This document shows positions 5,606-14,007 of a stretch of 32,621 nucleotides of DNA, in pieces. Origin of the DNA: Spirochaetales bacterium (GTDB lineage Bacteria; Spirochaetota; Spirochaetia; Treponematales; Treponemataceae); contig JAQYSN010000010.1 of assembly GCA_028725265.1 (NCBI GenBank), positions 1-32,621 of the forward strand, given 5' to 3'. A program made the position numbers and the translations under genes. The notes below the pieces were generated by a model, which was not told where the DNA came from, searched no databases, and worked only from the letters and a program-made list of their open reading frames with translations. Numbering within the stretch: position 1 is the stretch's first letter; each line of letters opens with the position of its first letter.

Positions 5606-8600
5606 ATGCCACTAAATAAAAATATCCATAAAGTAATGATAATCGGTTCGGGTCCTATCGTAATCGGACAAGCAGCAGAATTTGACTACGCAGGAAATCA
5701 GGCTTGCAAAGCGCTAAAATCGCTCGGACTCGAAGTCTGTCTTGTAAACTCAAATCCTGCAACTCTTATGACAGATCCACACATGGCAGATGAAATATAC
5801 ATCGAACCGCTTACCCTAAAAACGATTCAGCGCATCATCGAAAAAGAAAAACCTGATTCGCTGCTTTCAACTTTGGGTGGACAAACAGCCCTTACGCTTT
5901 CTATGGAACTTGCGAAATCAGGATTTTTGGAAAGCCACAATGTTCGCCTTTTAGGAGCAAATCCTTCGACAATCGATAAAGCAGAAGACAGACAGATGTT
6001 CAAAGATATGATGGAAAAAATCGGAGAACCCTGTATCCCATCAAAAGTAGTAACAAACTATCAGGATGCGATTGATTTTGTCCACAATGAGATTGGTCTA
6101 CCGGCTATCATAAGGCCAGCCTTCACGCTGGGAGGAACAGGAGGCGGTATCTGCCACACCGAAAAAGAACTTGATGAAATCGTTCAAAACGGACTCCATC
6201 GTTCGCCAATTCATCAGATTCTGGTTGAAAAATGTATTTCAGGCTGGAAAGAAATCGAATTTGAAGTGATGCGGGATTCAAATTCTAACGTGATTACGGT
6301 TTGTTCTATGGAAAACGTGGATCCTGTCGGAGTTCATACGGGAGATTCTATCGTCGTAGCACCTACAGTAACGCTTGCAGATAAAGAATATCAGATGCTT
6401 CGAAGTGCTGCACTGAACATCATCAGTGAGCTTAAAATCGAAGGAGGCTGCAACTGCCAGTTTGCACTCAAACCAGACAGTTTCGAATATGCCGTAATCG
6501 AAGTCAATCCGCGTGTATCGCGCTCATCAGCACTTGCTTCAAAAGCTACCGGCTACCCTATCGCAAAAGTTGCAGCCCTTATCGCAGTTGGTTTTACATT
6601 GGATGAAATTCCGAACTTTGTCACAAAAAAAACAAAGGCTTGCTTTGAACCGGTTTTGGACTACGTCGTCGTAAAAATGCCTAAATTTCCATTCGATAAA
6701 TTCGTTTACGGAAAAAGAAGTCTGGGAACACAGATGAAGGCTACTGGCGAAGTCATGGCAATCGGACAAAATTTCGAAGAGGCCCTTTTAAAAGCAGTTC
6801 GCGGAGCTGAACTTAAAACAAAAGACCTTTCGTTGCCAGCGTTCAAAGACGAAAGTGACAGAAATATCATCCTTGCAGTGGGCGAAAGTACGGATCGCAG
6901 AATTTTCGCAATCTACGAAGCATTGAAACGCCAAATCATGACTGTAGAAGATGTCCACGAAATTACACAGATAGACAGATGGTTTTTGTGGAAGATTGAA
7001 AAAATTGCTCGCCAAGGACTTAAATTCGAACCAAAATCATTCAAGATGGTCGATACCTGTGCAGGCGAATTTAATGCTGAAACACCGTATTTTTATTCAA
7101 CAACCGAAGGCGAAAATGAAGCGGAACTTTTCCTGAAAGAACGCCGCGAAAGCACGCAGGGGGTATTTGCAACGAGCGAAGCGAGTTTCGAGCGAAACTC
7201 CCCCACCAAAGGTACCATCGTAGTTTTAGGATCTGGACCAATCCGAATTGGACAAGGAATCGAATTTGACTACGCTTCAGTTCAGTGCGTATGGGCCTTG
7301 AAAAAACTCGGTTACGAAGTTGCAATCATAAACAACAATCCGGAAACAGTTTCAACCGACTTTGACACAGCAGACAGACTTTACTTCGAACCTCTGACAC
7401 CAGACGACGTGATGAACGTAATCAGGACTGAAAAACCTATCGGAGTCGTCGTAGCTTTCGGAGGTCAGACAGCCATCAATCTAACGAAATTTTTGAGCGA
7501 ACAGGGAATCCAGATTTTTGGAACAAGTGCCGATGCAATTGACCTTGCCGAAGACAGGGAACGATTCGAAGAACTTTGTGATCGCCTTAAAATCGCCCGA
7601 CCTCACGGAATGACGGTATTTACCGAAGTTGACGCCCTCGAAGCGGCTGCAAGAATTGGATATCCGGTTTTGCTCAGACCTAGCTACGTTTTGGGCGGCC
7701 AGAATATGATTATCGCACACACTAGCGCTGATGTAAAAGAATACATGGCAATCATCTTGAATCAGAAAATCGAAAATCCTGTCTTGATTGATAAATATAT
7801 GGAAGGACTTGAACTTGAAGTTGACTGCATCTGCGACGGCGAAAATGTACTGATTCCGGGAATCATGCAGCACGTTGAAAGGACCGGAATTCACTCAGGT
7901 GACTCAATCGCAACATATCCTGATTGGGACATCAGCCCAGAAATGAGAGAAAAAATCATCCGACAGTCTACGGATTTAGCACTTGAACTTAAAACAAAAG
8001 GTATCGTAAACATTCAGTACCTGATTTATAAGGGAATTGACGGAAAAGAAGATCTTTATATTATCGAAGCAAACCCTCGTTCTAGCCGAACGGTTCCTTA
8101 TATCAGTAAAGTTACAGGAGTCCCGATGGTTGAACTTGCAACCAGGGCCATGATGGGTGAAAAGATTTCGGACATGGGATTTGGAACAGGCCTTTACAGA
8201 AAACCTGATTATTTTGCAGTTAAAGTTCCGGTTTTCAGCTTTGAAAAACTCAATGATGTCGATACGGCTTTGGGACCTGAGATGAAATCCACAGGCGAAG
8301 TTTTAGGAATTGCAAAAACTAGGATTGAAGCCCTTTACAAAGGGATGATGGCAGCCAAAATTAAATTAATAAGACCTGAAGCTTCAGATAATAGCAATCC
8401 TAATAGCAGACCAGGTTTTTTGTTTTCCGTGAGAAAAACAGACTTGCCCGAACTTCCGTCCATTGCAAAAAAATTTCACGAACTTGGCTTTGCTCTTTAC
8501 GGAACCGAAGGAAATGCCCACACGATTGCCGCATCTGGAATTCCTGTGACAAGAGTAAACAAGGTTCATGAAAACCATATCGATAACATCATGACACTGT

Positions 8601-8806
8601 TGGATTCTGGTAAAATCAGTTACGTTCTTTCGACATCTGCCAAGGGGCGAAATCCTGATGCAGAAAGCGTAAAGTTCAGGAGGCACGCCGTCGAAAAAGA
8701 CATCGAATGTCTTACCGCAATTGATACAGCAAATGCCATTGCAGAGTGTCTGTTTTCGAACTTCACGGAAGATAACGTAAGCCTCGTCGATATCAAAACA
8801 CTTTAG
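5606..8806 (+). CDS. carB: Carbamoyl-phosphate synthase large subunit
   Basis: 1066 residues from ATG 5606, chosen because CAGGAGGTT lies 8 bp upstream. The open frame reaches back to a TTG at 5480, but those codons run through the leader terminator. It makes carbamoyl phosphate from bicarbonate, ATP and glutamine-derived ammonia for pyrimidine and arginine synthesis. Both homologous halves are present: SGPIVIGQAAEFDYAG near the start, and SGPIRIGQGIEFDY at about residue 540. Each half has an ATP-grasp domain (PAFTLGGTGGG and RPSYVLGGQNM). An MGS-type regulatory end closes the protein (GRNPDAESVKFRRHAVEKD). The glutaminase partner CarA is not in the window. About 17 residues at 518-534 (QGVFATSEASFERNSPT) come from a palindromic insertion in the linker between the halves. 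Two leader terminators imply attenuation control. Confidence 0.97.
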   Translation: MPLNKNIHKVMIIGSGPIVIGQAAEFDYAGNQACKALKSLGLEVCLVNSNPATLMTDPHMADEIYIEPLTLKTIQRIIEKEKPDSLLSTLGGQTALTLSMELAKSGFLESHNVRLLGANPSTIDKAEDRQMFKDMMEKIGEPCIPSKVVTNYQDAIDFVHNEIGLPAIIRPAFTLGGTGGGICHTEKELDEIVQNGLHRSPIHQILVEKCISGWKEIEFEVMRDSNSNVITVCSMENVDPVGVHTGDSIVVAPTVTLADKEYQMLRSAALNIISELKIEGGCNCQFALKPDSFEYAVIEVNPRVSRSSALASKATGYPIAKVAALIAVGFTLDEIPNFVTKKTKACFEPVLDYVVVKMPKFPFDKFVYGKRSLGTQMKATGEVMAIGQNFEEALLKAVRGAELKTKDLSLPAFKDESDRNIILAVGESTDRRIFAIYEALKRQIMTVEDVHEITQIDRWFLWKIEKIARQGLKFEPKSFKMVDTCAGEFNAETPYFYSTTEGENEAELFLKERRESTQGVFATSEASFERNSPTKGTIVVLGSGPIRIGQGIEFDYASVQCVWALKKLGYEVAIINNNPETVSTDFDTADRLYFEPLTPDDVMNVIRTEKPIGVVVAFGGQTAINLTKFLSEQGIQIFGTSADAIDLAEDRERFEELCDRLKIARPHGMTVFTEVDALEAAARIGYPVLLRPSYVLGGQNMIIAHTSADVKEYMAIILNQKIENPVLIDKYMEGLELEVDCICDGENVLIPGIMQHVERTGIHSGDSIATYPDWDISPEMREKIIRQSTDLALELKTKGIVNIQYLIYKGIDGKEDLYIIEANPRSSRTVPYISKVTGVPMVELATRAMMGEKISDMGFGTGLYRKPDYFAVKVPVFSFEKLNDVDTALGPEMKSTGEVLGIAKTRIEALYKGMMAAKIKLIRPEASDNSNPNSRPGFLFSVRKTDLPELPSIAKKFHELGFALYGTEGNAHTIAASGIPVTRVNKVHENHIDNIMTLLDSGKISYVLSTSAKGRNPDAESVKFRRHAVEKDIECLTAIDTANAIAECLFSNFTEDNVSLVDIKTL
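7157..7206 (+). repeat. In-frame palindromic insertion in carB
   Basis: It begins CAGGGGGTATTTGCAACG and ends with CTCCCCCACC. Inside, GAGTTTCG and CGAAACTC form a hairpin, and the outer GGGGG/CCCCC pair. It falls at the junction between the two CarB halves, where family members have a short linker, and adds no stop. GCAGGGGGTA resembles the GCAGAGGGGGTAGCG block of the purF, asnB and 2.5-kb repeats. Confidence 0.7.
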
Positions 8807-8873
8807 GACGCCAAAGAATTGGTGTTGCCCAAATATCTTCGCAAAGAGTCCGATGCAGAGCCTACAGGCCTAC

Positions 8874-8902
8874 TTGACATCGGCAAGAGGTTTAACTAGA
8901 AT
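8874..8902 (+). promoter_or_regulatory. Promoter of pyrG-glnA-nitR
   Basis: TTGACA (8874-8879) and TAGAAT (8897-8902) are spaced exactly 17 bp apart. Transcription should start near 8909, just before the leader hairpin. Confidence 0.8.
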
Positions 8903-8919
8903 CATATTTATTGATAAGC

Positions 8920-8980
8920 AAAGGCGCTTATTCGATTTGATGACAGAATTGTCATCGGATGGAATAGGCGCCTTTTTTTT
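8920..8980 (+). terminator. pyrG leader terminator
   Basis: AAAGGCGC (8920-8927) pairs with GCGCCTTT (8968-8975). Inside are TATTC/GAATA and the stem GATGACA/TGTCATC, followed by eight T. It starts about 11 nt after the predicted transcription start and ends 17 nt before the pyrG ATG. Only antitermination would allow expression of the three-gene operon from this promoter. The flank AAGCAAAGGCGC matches the family motif. Confidence 0.85.
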
Positions 8981-8997
8981 GTTCATGGGGGATAATT

Positions 8998-10608
8998 ATG
9001 GCTAAGTTTATCTTTGTAACAGGCGGTGTCGTTTCAGGACTGGGAAAAGGAATTACAGCGGCAAGTCTTGGCCGACTTTTGAAATGTAGAGGCTTAAAAG
9101 TTGCATCGCAAAAACTTGATCCATACATGAACGTAGATCCTGGCACGATGAGTCCTTTTCAGCACGGCGAAGTTTTCGTAACAGATGACGGAGCTGAAAC
9201 AGACCTTGACCTCGGTCACTACGAAAGATTCATCGATGAAAATCTCACGCGCTATTCAAATCTTACAAGTGGCCGCGTTTACTGGAATGTCTTGAACAAG
9301 GAAAGACAGGGGGAATACCTTGGTCAAACAGTACAAATCATTCCTCACGTCACAAACGAAATCAAAGACTATATCATGAAGAATGCTGAAGTTAGCGGTG
9401 CCGATGTCTGCATCATTGAAATCGGGGGAACAACCGGTGACATTGAAAGCCAACCATTTTTGGAAGCCATCAGACAGCTCGCACTTGAAGTTGGCCGACG
9501 AAACTGCCTTTTTATTCACGTCTGTCTTGTTCCATACATCAGCGGATCCGATGAATTCAAATCAAAGCCAACTCAACATTCAGTAAAAGAACTTATGGGC
9601 GTAGGTATTCACCCTGACATCATTGTTTGCCGATGTGACAAAAACATTCCTGTTGAAATCCGAAAAAAGATTTCACTTTTCTGTAACGTAAGCGAAGACT
9701 GTGTAATCAACAATACGACCTGCAAAAGTCTCTACGAAGTTCCTCTTATGCTTCATGCACAAAATATGGACGATGTTACATGCCGAGAGTTAGGTTTTGG
9801 AAACAAAGCTGATTATCCAGAACTTGCATCTTGGTCAAAAATGGTCGAAAACATCCATAGCCGAAAAGGAAAAATCCAAGTTGCGCTTGTTGGAAAGTAC
9901 GTTAAACTCCACGATTCGTATCTTTCGATTGTTGAATCACTTAACCACGCAAGTTTTGTTGTCGGAAAAAATGTCGATATAAAATGGGTCGACAGCGACG
10001 AAATAACAGATGAAACGGCGCCGAAAATTTTTGAAGACTGTGACGGAATCATTTTACCAGGAGGCTTTGGACAACGCGGAATCGAAGGCATGATTTGCGC
10101 CTGTCGATATGCAAGAACTACAAAGCTTCCTTATTTTGGAATCTGTTTGGGAATGCAGATTGCGGTAATTGAATTTGCCCGCTCTGTATTGGGCTTTAAA
10201 GACGCAAACAGTCGCGAATTTGACGAGCTTTGTGAACACTCCGTAATCGATTTGATGAAAAATCAGGAAGGCGTAATAAAAGGTGGAACGATGAGACTTG
10301 GAAACTATCCGTGTATCGTTAAACCAGGGACAATTCTTTCAAAAGCCTATAAGACATCAGATTCAGAAGGAAAAAACATCATCAACGAACGCCACAGACA
10401 CCGCTACGAATTTAACAATGATTACCGCGAAAAAATGCAAAATGCTGGACTTATCATCAGTGGAACATCACCTGACGAAACTCTCGTTGAAGCTGTTGAA
10501 ATCGAAGGCCAGTTTCACATTGGAGTTCAGTTCCATCCTGAATTCAAGAGCCGTCCAAACCATGCAGGTCCATTGTTCGTAGAATTCTTGAAAGCCTGTA
10601 AATCATAG
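8998..10608 (+). CDS. pyrG: CTP synthase
   Basis: 536 residues, close to the usual 535-550. It converts UTP to CTP using ATP and the amide nitrogen of glutamine. The N-terminal synthetase domain carries [20 protein letters not shown] (P-loop) and the [20 protein letters not shown] substrate region. The C-terminal class I amidotransferase domain has the nucleophile in FGICLGMQ (Cys383) and the catalytic His-Glu in QFHPEF. The ATG follows a GGGGGA ribosome site. It is the first gene of an operon with glnA (35 bp gap) and the ANTAR regulator. The promoter is followed by a leader terminator, so CTP synthesis appears tied to nitrogen status. Confidence 0.97.
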   Translation: MAKFIFVTGGVVSGLGKGITAASLGRLLKCRGLKVASQKLDPYMNVDPGTMSPFQHGEVFVTDDGAETDLDLGHYERFIDENLTRYSNLTSGRVYWNVLNKERQGEYLGQTVQIIPHVTNEIKDYIMKNAEVSGADVCIIEIGGTTGDIESQPFLEAIRQLALEVGRRNCLFIHVCLVPYISGSDEFKSKPTQHSVKELMGVGIHPDIIVCRCDKNIPVEIRKKISLFCNVSEDCVINNTTCKSLYEVPLMLHAQNMDDVTCRELGFGNKADYPELASWSKMVENIHSRKGKIQVALVGKYVKLHDSYLSIVESLNHASFVVGKNVDIKWVDSDEITDETAPKIFEDCDGIILPGGFGQRGIEGMICACRYARTTKLPYFGICLGMQIAVIEFARSVLGFKDANSREFDELCEHSVIDLMKNQEGVIKGGTMRLGNYPCIVKPGTILSKAYKTSDSEGKNIINERHRHRYEFNNDYREKMQNAGLIISGTSPDETLVEAVEIEGQFHIGVQFHPEFKSRPNHAGPLFVEFLKACKS

Positions 10609-10643
10609 TTTATACTTATAAAAAAGTTTAGGAGGAAATCCAC

Positions 10644-11858
10644 ATGTACACCAAGCAGGAAGTTTTGGACTTTATCAATGAAGAGGACGTAAAATTTATC
10701 CGTCTTGCTTTTTTCGACATCAGAGGAAAACAAAAAAACATATCGATTATGCCTTCTGAATTGCCAAGGGCCTTTGAAGACGGAATTCTTTTCGATGCTT
10801 CTGCCATCTACGGTTTTGAAAGTCCAGATGGATCTGATTTGTTTTTAGTGCCGGATCCTTCTACAATCATGATAATTCCATGGCGACCTTCAACAGGAAA
10901 AGTCGTCCGTATGTTTTGTAATATAAAAACGACTGATGGACAGCCTTACGCAAAAGACTGCAGGACTCTTTTACAAAATTCTGTTAAAACCTTACAAAAA
11001 GAATGCGGAATTTCAATGATGATAGGGCCGGAAGTTGAGTTTTATCTTTTTAAACTTGATGAAAACGGAGAACCGACGGAAGAACCGTTTGATCATGCAA
11101 GTTACATGGACATTGCCCCGGAAGATAGGGGTGAAAATATAAGACGAGAAATCTGCTTTACGCTTGAACAGATGGGAATCACCCCGGAAGCAAGCCATCA
11201 CGAGGAAGGACCTGGACAAAATGAAATAGACTTCCGCTATTCTGATGCACTTACATCTGCTGACAACACATCAACTTTCAAATGGGTTGTATCAACAAAA
11301 GCTGCTGCAAACGGACTTTGGGCAACTTTCTCGCCAAAGCCAATTCAAAAGATGCCGGGAAACGGAATGCACATAAATATTTCCTACATCAATAATTCAT
11401 CCAACAGCTCAAACAACTCTGAGTTACTGCCATATATTTTAGGCGGAATCTTGAAACACATGAGCGAAATGACATACTTTTTCAATCCTTCTAAAGAATC
11501 GTACGACAGGCTTGGAAGTTTTAAGTCTCCAAAATACATTTGTTGGGGCAAACACAACCGCTCCGTTTTGATTAGGGTTCCGATTGAAAACGGAAAAAAT
11601 GGAACAAGATTAGAAATTCGTTCGCCAGACCCTTCATGCAACCCTTACATTTGTTTCAGCCTAATTATTCACGCCGCGTTGGATGGAATAAAAAACAAAA
11701 TCGAGCCTCCAAAAGCAATTGAAGACAATCTTTTTGAAATAACCAGCGCCGAAGCTGCAAAATTTGGGCTATGCCAACTTCCTTCATGTTTGGAACAGGC
11801 AGAAGAAATTGCCAAAAGCAGCGATTTTATAAAATCAGTCCTAAAAGGCATAATATAA
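10644..11858 (+). CDS. glnA: Glutamine synthetase, type I (short form)
   Basis: 404 residues, shorter than the usual 440-470 of bacterial GSI. It joins ammonia and glutamate to form glutamine with ATP. Recognisable parts are the N-terminal beta-grasp (VKFIRLAFFDIRGKQKNISI), metal and glutamate-binding GPEVEFYLF, HHEEGPGQNEIDFRY, the ATP/glutamate loop around GNGMHINIS, and the arginine-rich active-site region GTRLEIRSPDPSCNPY. The segment that holds the adenylylated tyrosine in enteric GSI (NLYDL) reads NLFEI here (Phe364), so adenylylation control is not expected. A strong AGGAGG site precedes the ATG. It is followed after 16 bp by an ANTAR regulator, the same order as glnA-nitR in solventogenic clostridia. 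Confidence 0.93.
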   Translation: MYTKQEVLDFINEEDVKFIRLAFFDIRGKQKNISIMPSELPRAFEDGILFDASAIYGFESPDGSDLFLVPDPSTIMIIPWRPSTGKVVRMFCNIKTTDGQPYAKDCRTLLQNSVKTLQKECGISMMIGPEVEFYLFKLDENGEPTEEPFDHASYMDIAPEDRGENIRREICFTLEQMGITPEASHHEEGPGQNEIDFRYSDALTSADNTSTFKWVVSTKAAANGLWATFSPKPIQKMPGNGMHINISYINNSSNSSNNSELLPYILGGILKHMSEMTYFFNPSKESYDRLGSFKSPKYICWGKHNRSVLIRVPIENGKNGTRLEIRSPDPSCNPYICFSLIIHAALDGIKNKIEPPKAIEDNLFEITSAEAAKFGLCQLPSCLEQAEEIAKSSDFIKSVLKGII

Positions 11859-11874
11859 AATAGGATACTTTCAA

Positions 11875-12444
11875 ATGGATACGGAAAGTCATAGCGTTTT
11901 GCTAGTTTCGAAAGACAAAAAAATTATATCTCAGATTTCAACTTTTCTTGTACCGCCGCTTTTTGAACTTAAAACTACATCTGATTTTAATGAGGCAAGA
12001 AGACTGGCAAATGAAAGGACATTCAACATCATCATTGTCGATTCAGGAGATGGCTACGAAACAGACTTTGCTATCAACGTTGCCGATTCATATTCTGCCA
12101 TCATTTTGATGGTTCCTTCAGAACATTTCGACGAAATTTCATATCGAGTCGAAGGCTACGGAATTCTAACAATTACAAAGCCCTTTGAAGCCTTTTATTT
12201 TTACAACATAATGAAAATTGCAATAGCAGTCCGTTATAAAATTCAGATTTTGTCATCGCAAACAACAAAGCTCAAAGTGAAAATGGAAGAAATTCGGTTA
12301 GTTAACCGTGCAAAAATGCTTTTGATGCAACATCTAAAAATGACAGAACAAGAAGCACACCGTTATATCGAAAAAGAATCCATGGACAGAGGCCTCAAGC
12401 GAATTGCAATGGCCGAAAAAATTATAATTACTTACCAAAACTGA
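11875..12444 (+). CDS. nitR: ANTAR-domain antitermination regulator (NitR-like)
   Basis: 189 residues. Residues 6-115 are a receiver-like domain. The phosphoacceptor position is kept (Asp56 in IIIVDSGDG) and the switch lysine is kept (Lys102 in ITKPF), but the usual acidic pair after strand 1 is replaced (LLVSKDKK). A helical linker leads to an ANTAR domain at about 130-185: EIRLVNRAKMLLMQHLKM followed by TEQEAHRYIEKESMDRGLKR. ANTAR domains bind RNA hairpins and prevent intrinsic termination. The gene sits directly behind glnA, as in clostridial glnA-nitR loci, and the surrounding glutamine genes have terminator-bearing leaders, so these leaders are its likely targets (inference). No sensor kinase is encoded here. 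The gene symbol follows the clostridial name and rests on synteny and domain order. Confidence 0.85.
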   Translation: MDTESHSVLLVSKDKKIISQISTFLVPPLFELKTTSDFNEARRLANERTFNIIIVDSGDGYETDFAINVADSYSAIILMVPSEHFDEISYRVEGYGILTITKPFEAFYFYNIMKIAIAVRYKIQILSSQTTKLKVKMEEIRLVNRAKMLLMQHLKMTEQEAHRYIEKESMDRGLKRIAMAEKIIITYQN

Positions 12445-12446
12445 TT

Positions 12447-13997
12447 TCACACAGGGTACACACCGCTAAAGCATCCTTCGCACCAGCCTTCTTTGCAAAC
12501 GGATTCATTACAATCAAGGCAACTTTTCAAAGCTGAAATCATCCCTTTGCGACTAATAAAGGCAAGCGAATCAGCTCCGATTTCCTTTCTGATTTCTTCA
12601 AGTTCGTGAGTACTTGAAATCAACTCGTTTTTGCTCGGAGTATCAATTCCAAGATGGCATGGAAATTTTACCTGAGACGACGACACCTTGAAGTGGACCT
12701 CTTTGGCACCAGCGCGTCTCAAAATCTCTACAAGGCGCCGGCTTGTAGTTCCACGAACGATTGAGTCGTCAATCACGACAACCTTTTTCCCTTCAAGGTC
12801 GCTTTTTATCGCGTTGAGTTTTACGAAAACCATATCTTCACGCTCCTTTTGAGTCGGTGCGATAAAGGTTCTTCCTATGTATTTATTTTTTATAATGCCG
12901 GTAACGTAAGGGATTCCGCTTTCTTTTGCATAGCCCATCGCGGCTCCTATTCCACTATCAGGCACTCCGATTACTACATCGGCCCTTACAGTGCTTTCTT
13001 TCGCCAGTTCTTTTCCAAGCGCGTATCTAGCCTTTTGGACGGAAATGCCGTCAATCACAGAATCTGGCCGAGCAAAATAAACGTATTCGAAAATACAGGT
13101 TTCTTTCTTTTCATTGGCATACATAATCGATTTTATGCCATCTTGATTCACCACGACCATTTCGCCAGGTTCAATATCGCGGACAAAATCCCCGTTCACA
13201 GAATCAATCGCACAAGATTCGGAAGCAAAAATATAAGATATGTTGGGGGGCGTTCCCCCCTGCGCGCCCATTTCATTGGTCGCTACCCCCTGTGCGGGGG
13301 TTATGTCACAAGGTCGCTCAGGACCTATTTCGCCCCCCGCAACGCCCCCGTTTATTGTACCAAGGCAAAGCGGTCTGATTCCGTTTGGATCACGCACCGC
13401 AATAAGCATATTTTCCGTCATGATACAAAGAGCGAACGAGCCTTTTATAATGGAAGCAGTTTCTTTTACGGCCTCTACAAAGCGCATCTGCTTCTCTTCC
13501 TCGCTCGACTGCTCAAGGACGGTTCTTCCAAGGTGGCCGCCCTTTTCAATGTATTTTCGGACGATAAGTTTAAGGATAACTTCGCTATCGCTAGTCGAAG
13601 AAAACGTACTTCCGCAATCCTCAAGCATCTCCCTAAGTTCTGAATGGTTTACCAACTGACCATTATGGGCAAGTGCAATAGAACCGTTTTTGAATGAATT
13701 CAAGAACGGCTGGGCATTTTCTATCGTGCGGCCACCGGCTGTTGCGTAGCGAACATGGCCAAGCGCAATCGAACCTGAAAGCTTTTCGAAGTCTTGCATT
13801 TTGAACACTTCACTTACAAGCCCAATCCCTTTGTGCAGCCTAATTTGATTTTGTTTGCCTTCACAACTCTGACTTACGGCAATTCCGGCACTTTCCTGTC
13901 CCCTGTGCTGTAACGATGTCAGGGCAAAATATGACAAAACCGATGCATTTTCAGCTCCATAAATTCCAACAACGCCACATTCATCACGCAAACCCAT
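12447..13997 (-). CDS. purF: Amidophosphoribosyltransferase
   Basis: 516 residues. It catalyses the first step of purine synthesis, PRPP plus glutamine to phosphoribosylamine. The N terminus MGLRDECGVVGIYG has a short propeptide before the nucleophile Cys7. SLQHRGQESAGI and the PRPP loop VVIDDSIVRGTTSRR are standard. Four cysteines in the places used for the 4Fe-4S cluster of the Bacillus type are present: ETCIFEY, FPCHLGID, and the C-terminal CLDC. About 36 residues (216-251) come from a GC-rich palindromic insertion between PLCLGTI and ISYIFASES, where family members have a short loop. It is the last gene of the gltB-gltD-purF operon, with the ribosome site AAGGA overlapping the gltD end. 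It converges on nitR with only 2 bp between stop codons. Confidence 0.96.
   Translation of the reverse strand: MGLRDECGVVGIYGAENASVLSYFALTSLQHRGQESAGIAVSQSCEGKQNQIRLHKGIGLVSEVFKMQDFEKLSGSIALGHVRYATAGGRTIENAQPFLNSFKNGSIALAHNGQLVNHSELREMLEDCGSTFSSTSDSEVILKLIVRKYIEKGGHLGRTVLEQSSEEEKQMRFVEAVKETASIIKGSFALCIMTENMLIAVRDPNGIRPLCLGTINGGVAGGEIGPERPCDITPAQGVATNEMGAQGGTPPNISYIFASESCAIDSVNGDFVRDIEPGEMVVVNQDGIKSIMYANEKKETCIFEYVYFARPDSVIDGISVQKARYALGKELAKESTVRADVVIGVPDSGIGAAMGYAKESGIPYVTGIIKNKYIGRTFIAPTQKEREDMVFVKLNAIKSDLEGKKVVVIDDSIVRGTTSRRLVEILRRAGAKEVHFKVSSSQVKFPCHLGIDTPSKNELISSTHELEEIRKEIGADSLAFISRKGMISALKSCLDCNESVCKEGWCEGCFSGVYPV
13245..13350 (+). repeat. In-frame GC-rich palindromic insertion in purF
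   Basis: It contains GGGGGG-CGTT-CCCCCC (13245-13260), CCCCC-TGTGC-GGGGG (13286-13300), AGGTC/GACCT (13311-13326), and the family blocks CGCTACCCCCTGTGC (13281-13295) and CCCGCAACGCC (13336-13346). It is much more GC-rich than the rest of purF. It keeps the purF frame open and adds about 36 Gly/Pro/Ala-rich residues in a surface loop of the amidotransferase domain region. Confidence 0.8.
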
Positions 13998-14007
13998 TTT
14001 TCAGTCC

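Noticed and set aside
12849-13643. 264-codon plus-strand frame inside purF
   Set aside because: It lies wholly antisense to an intact, well-conserved purF and has no recognisable domain.
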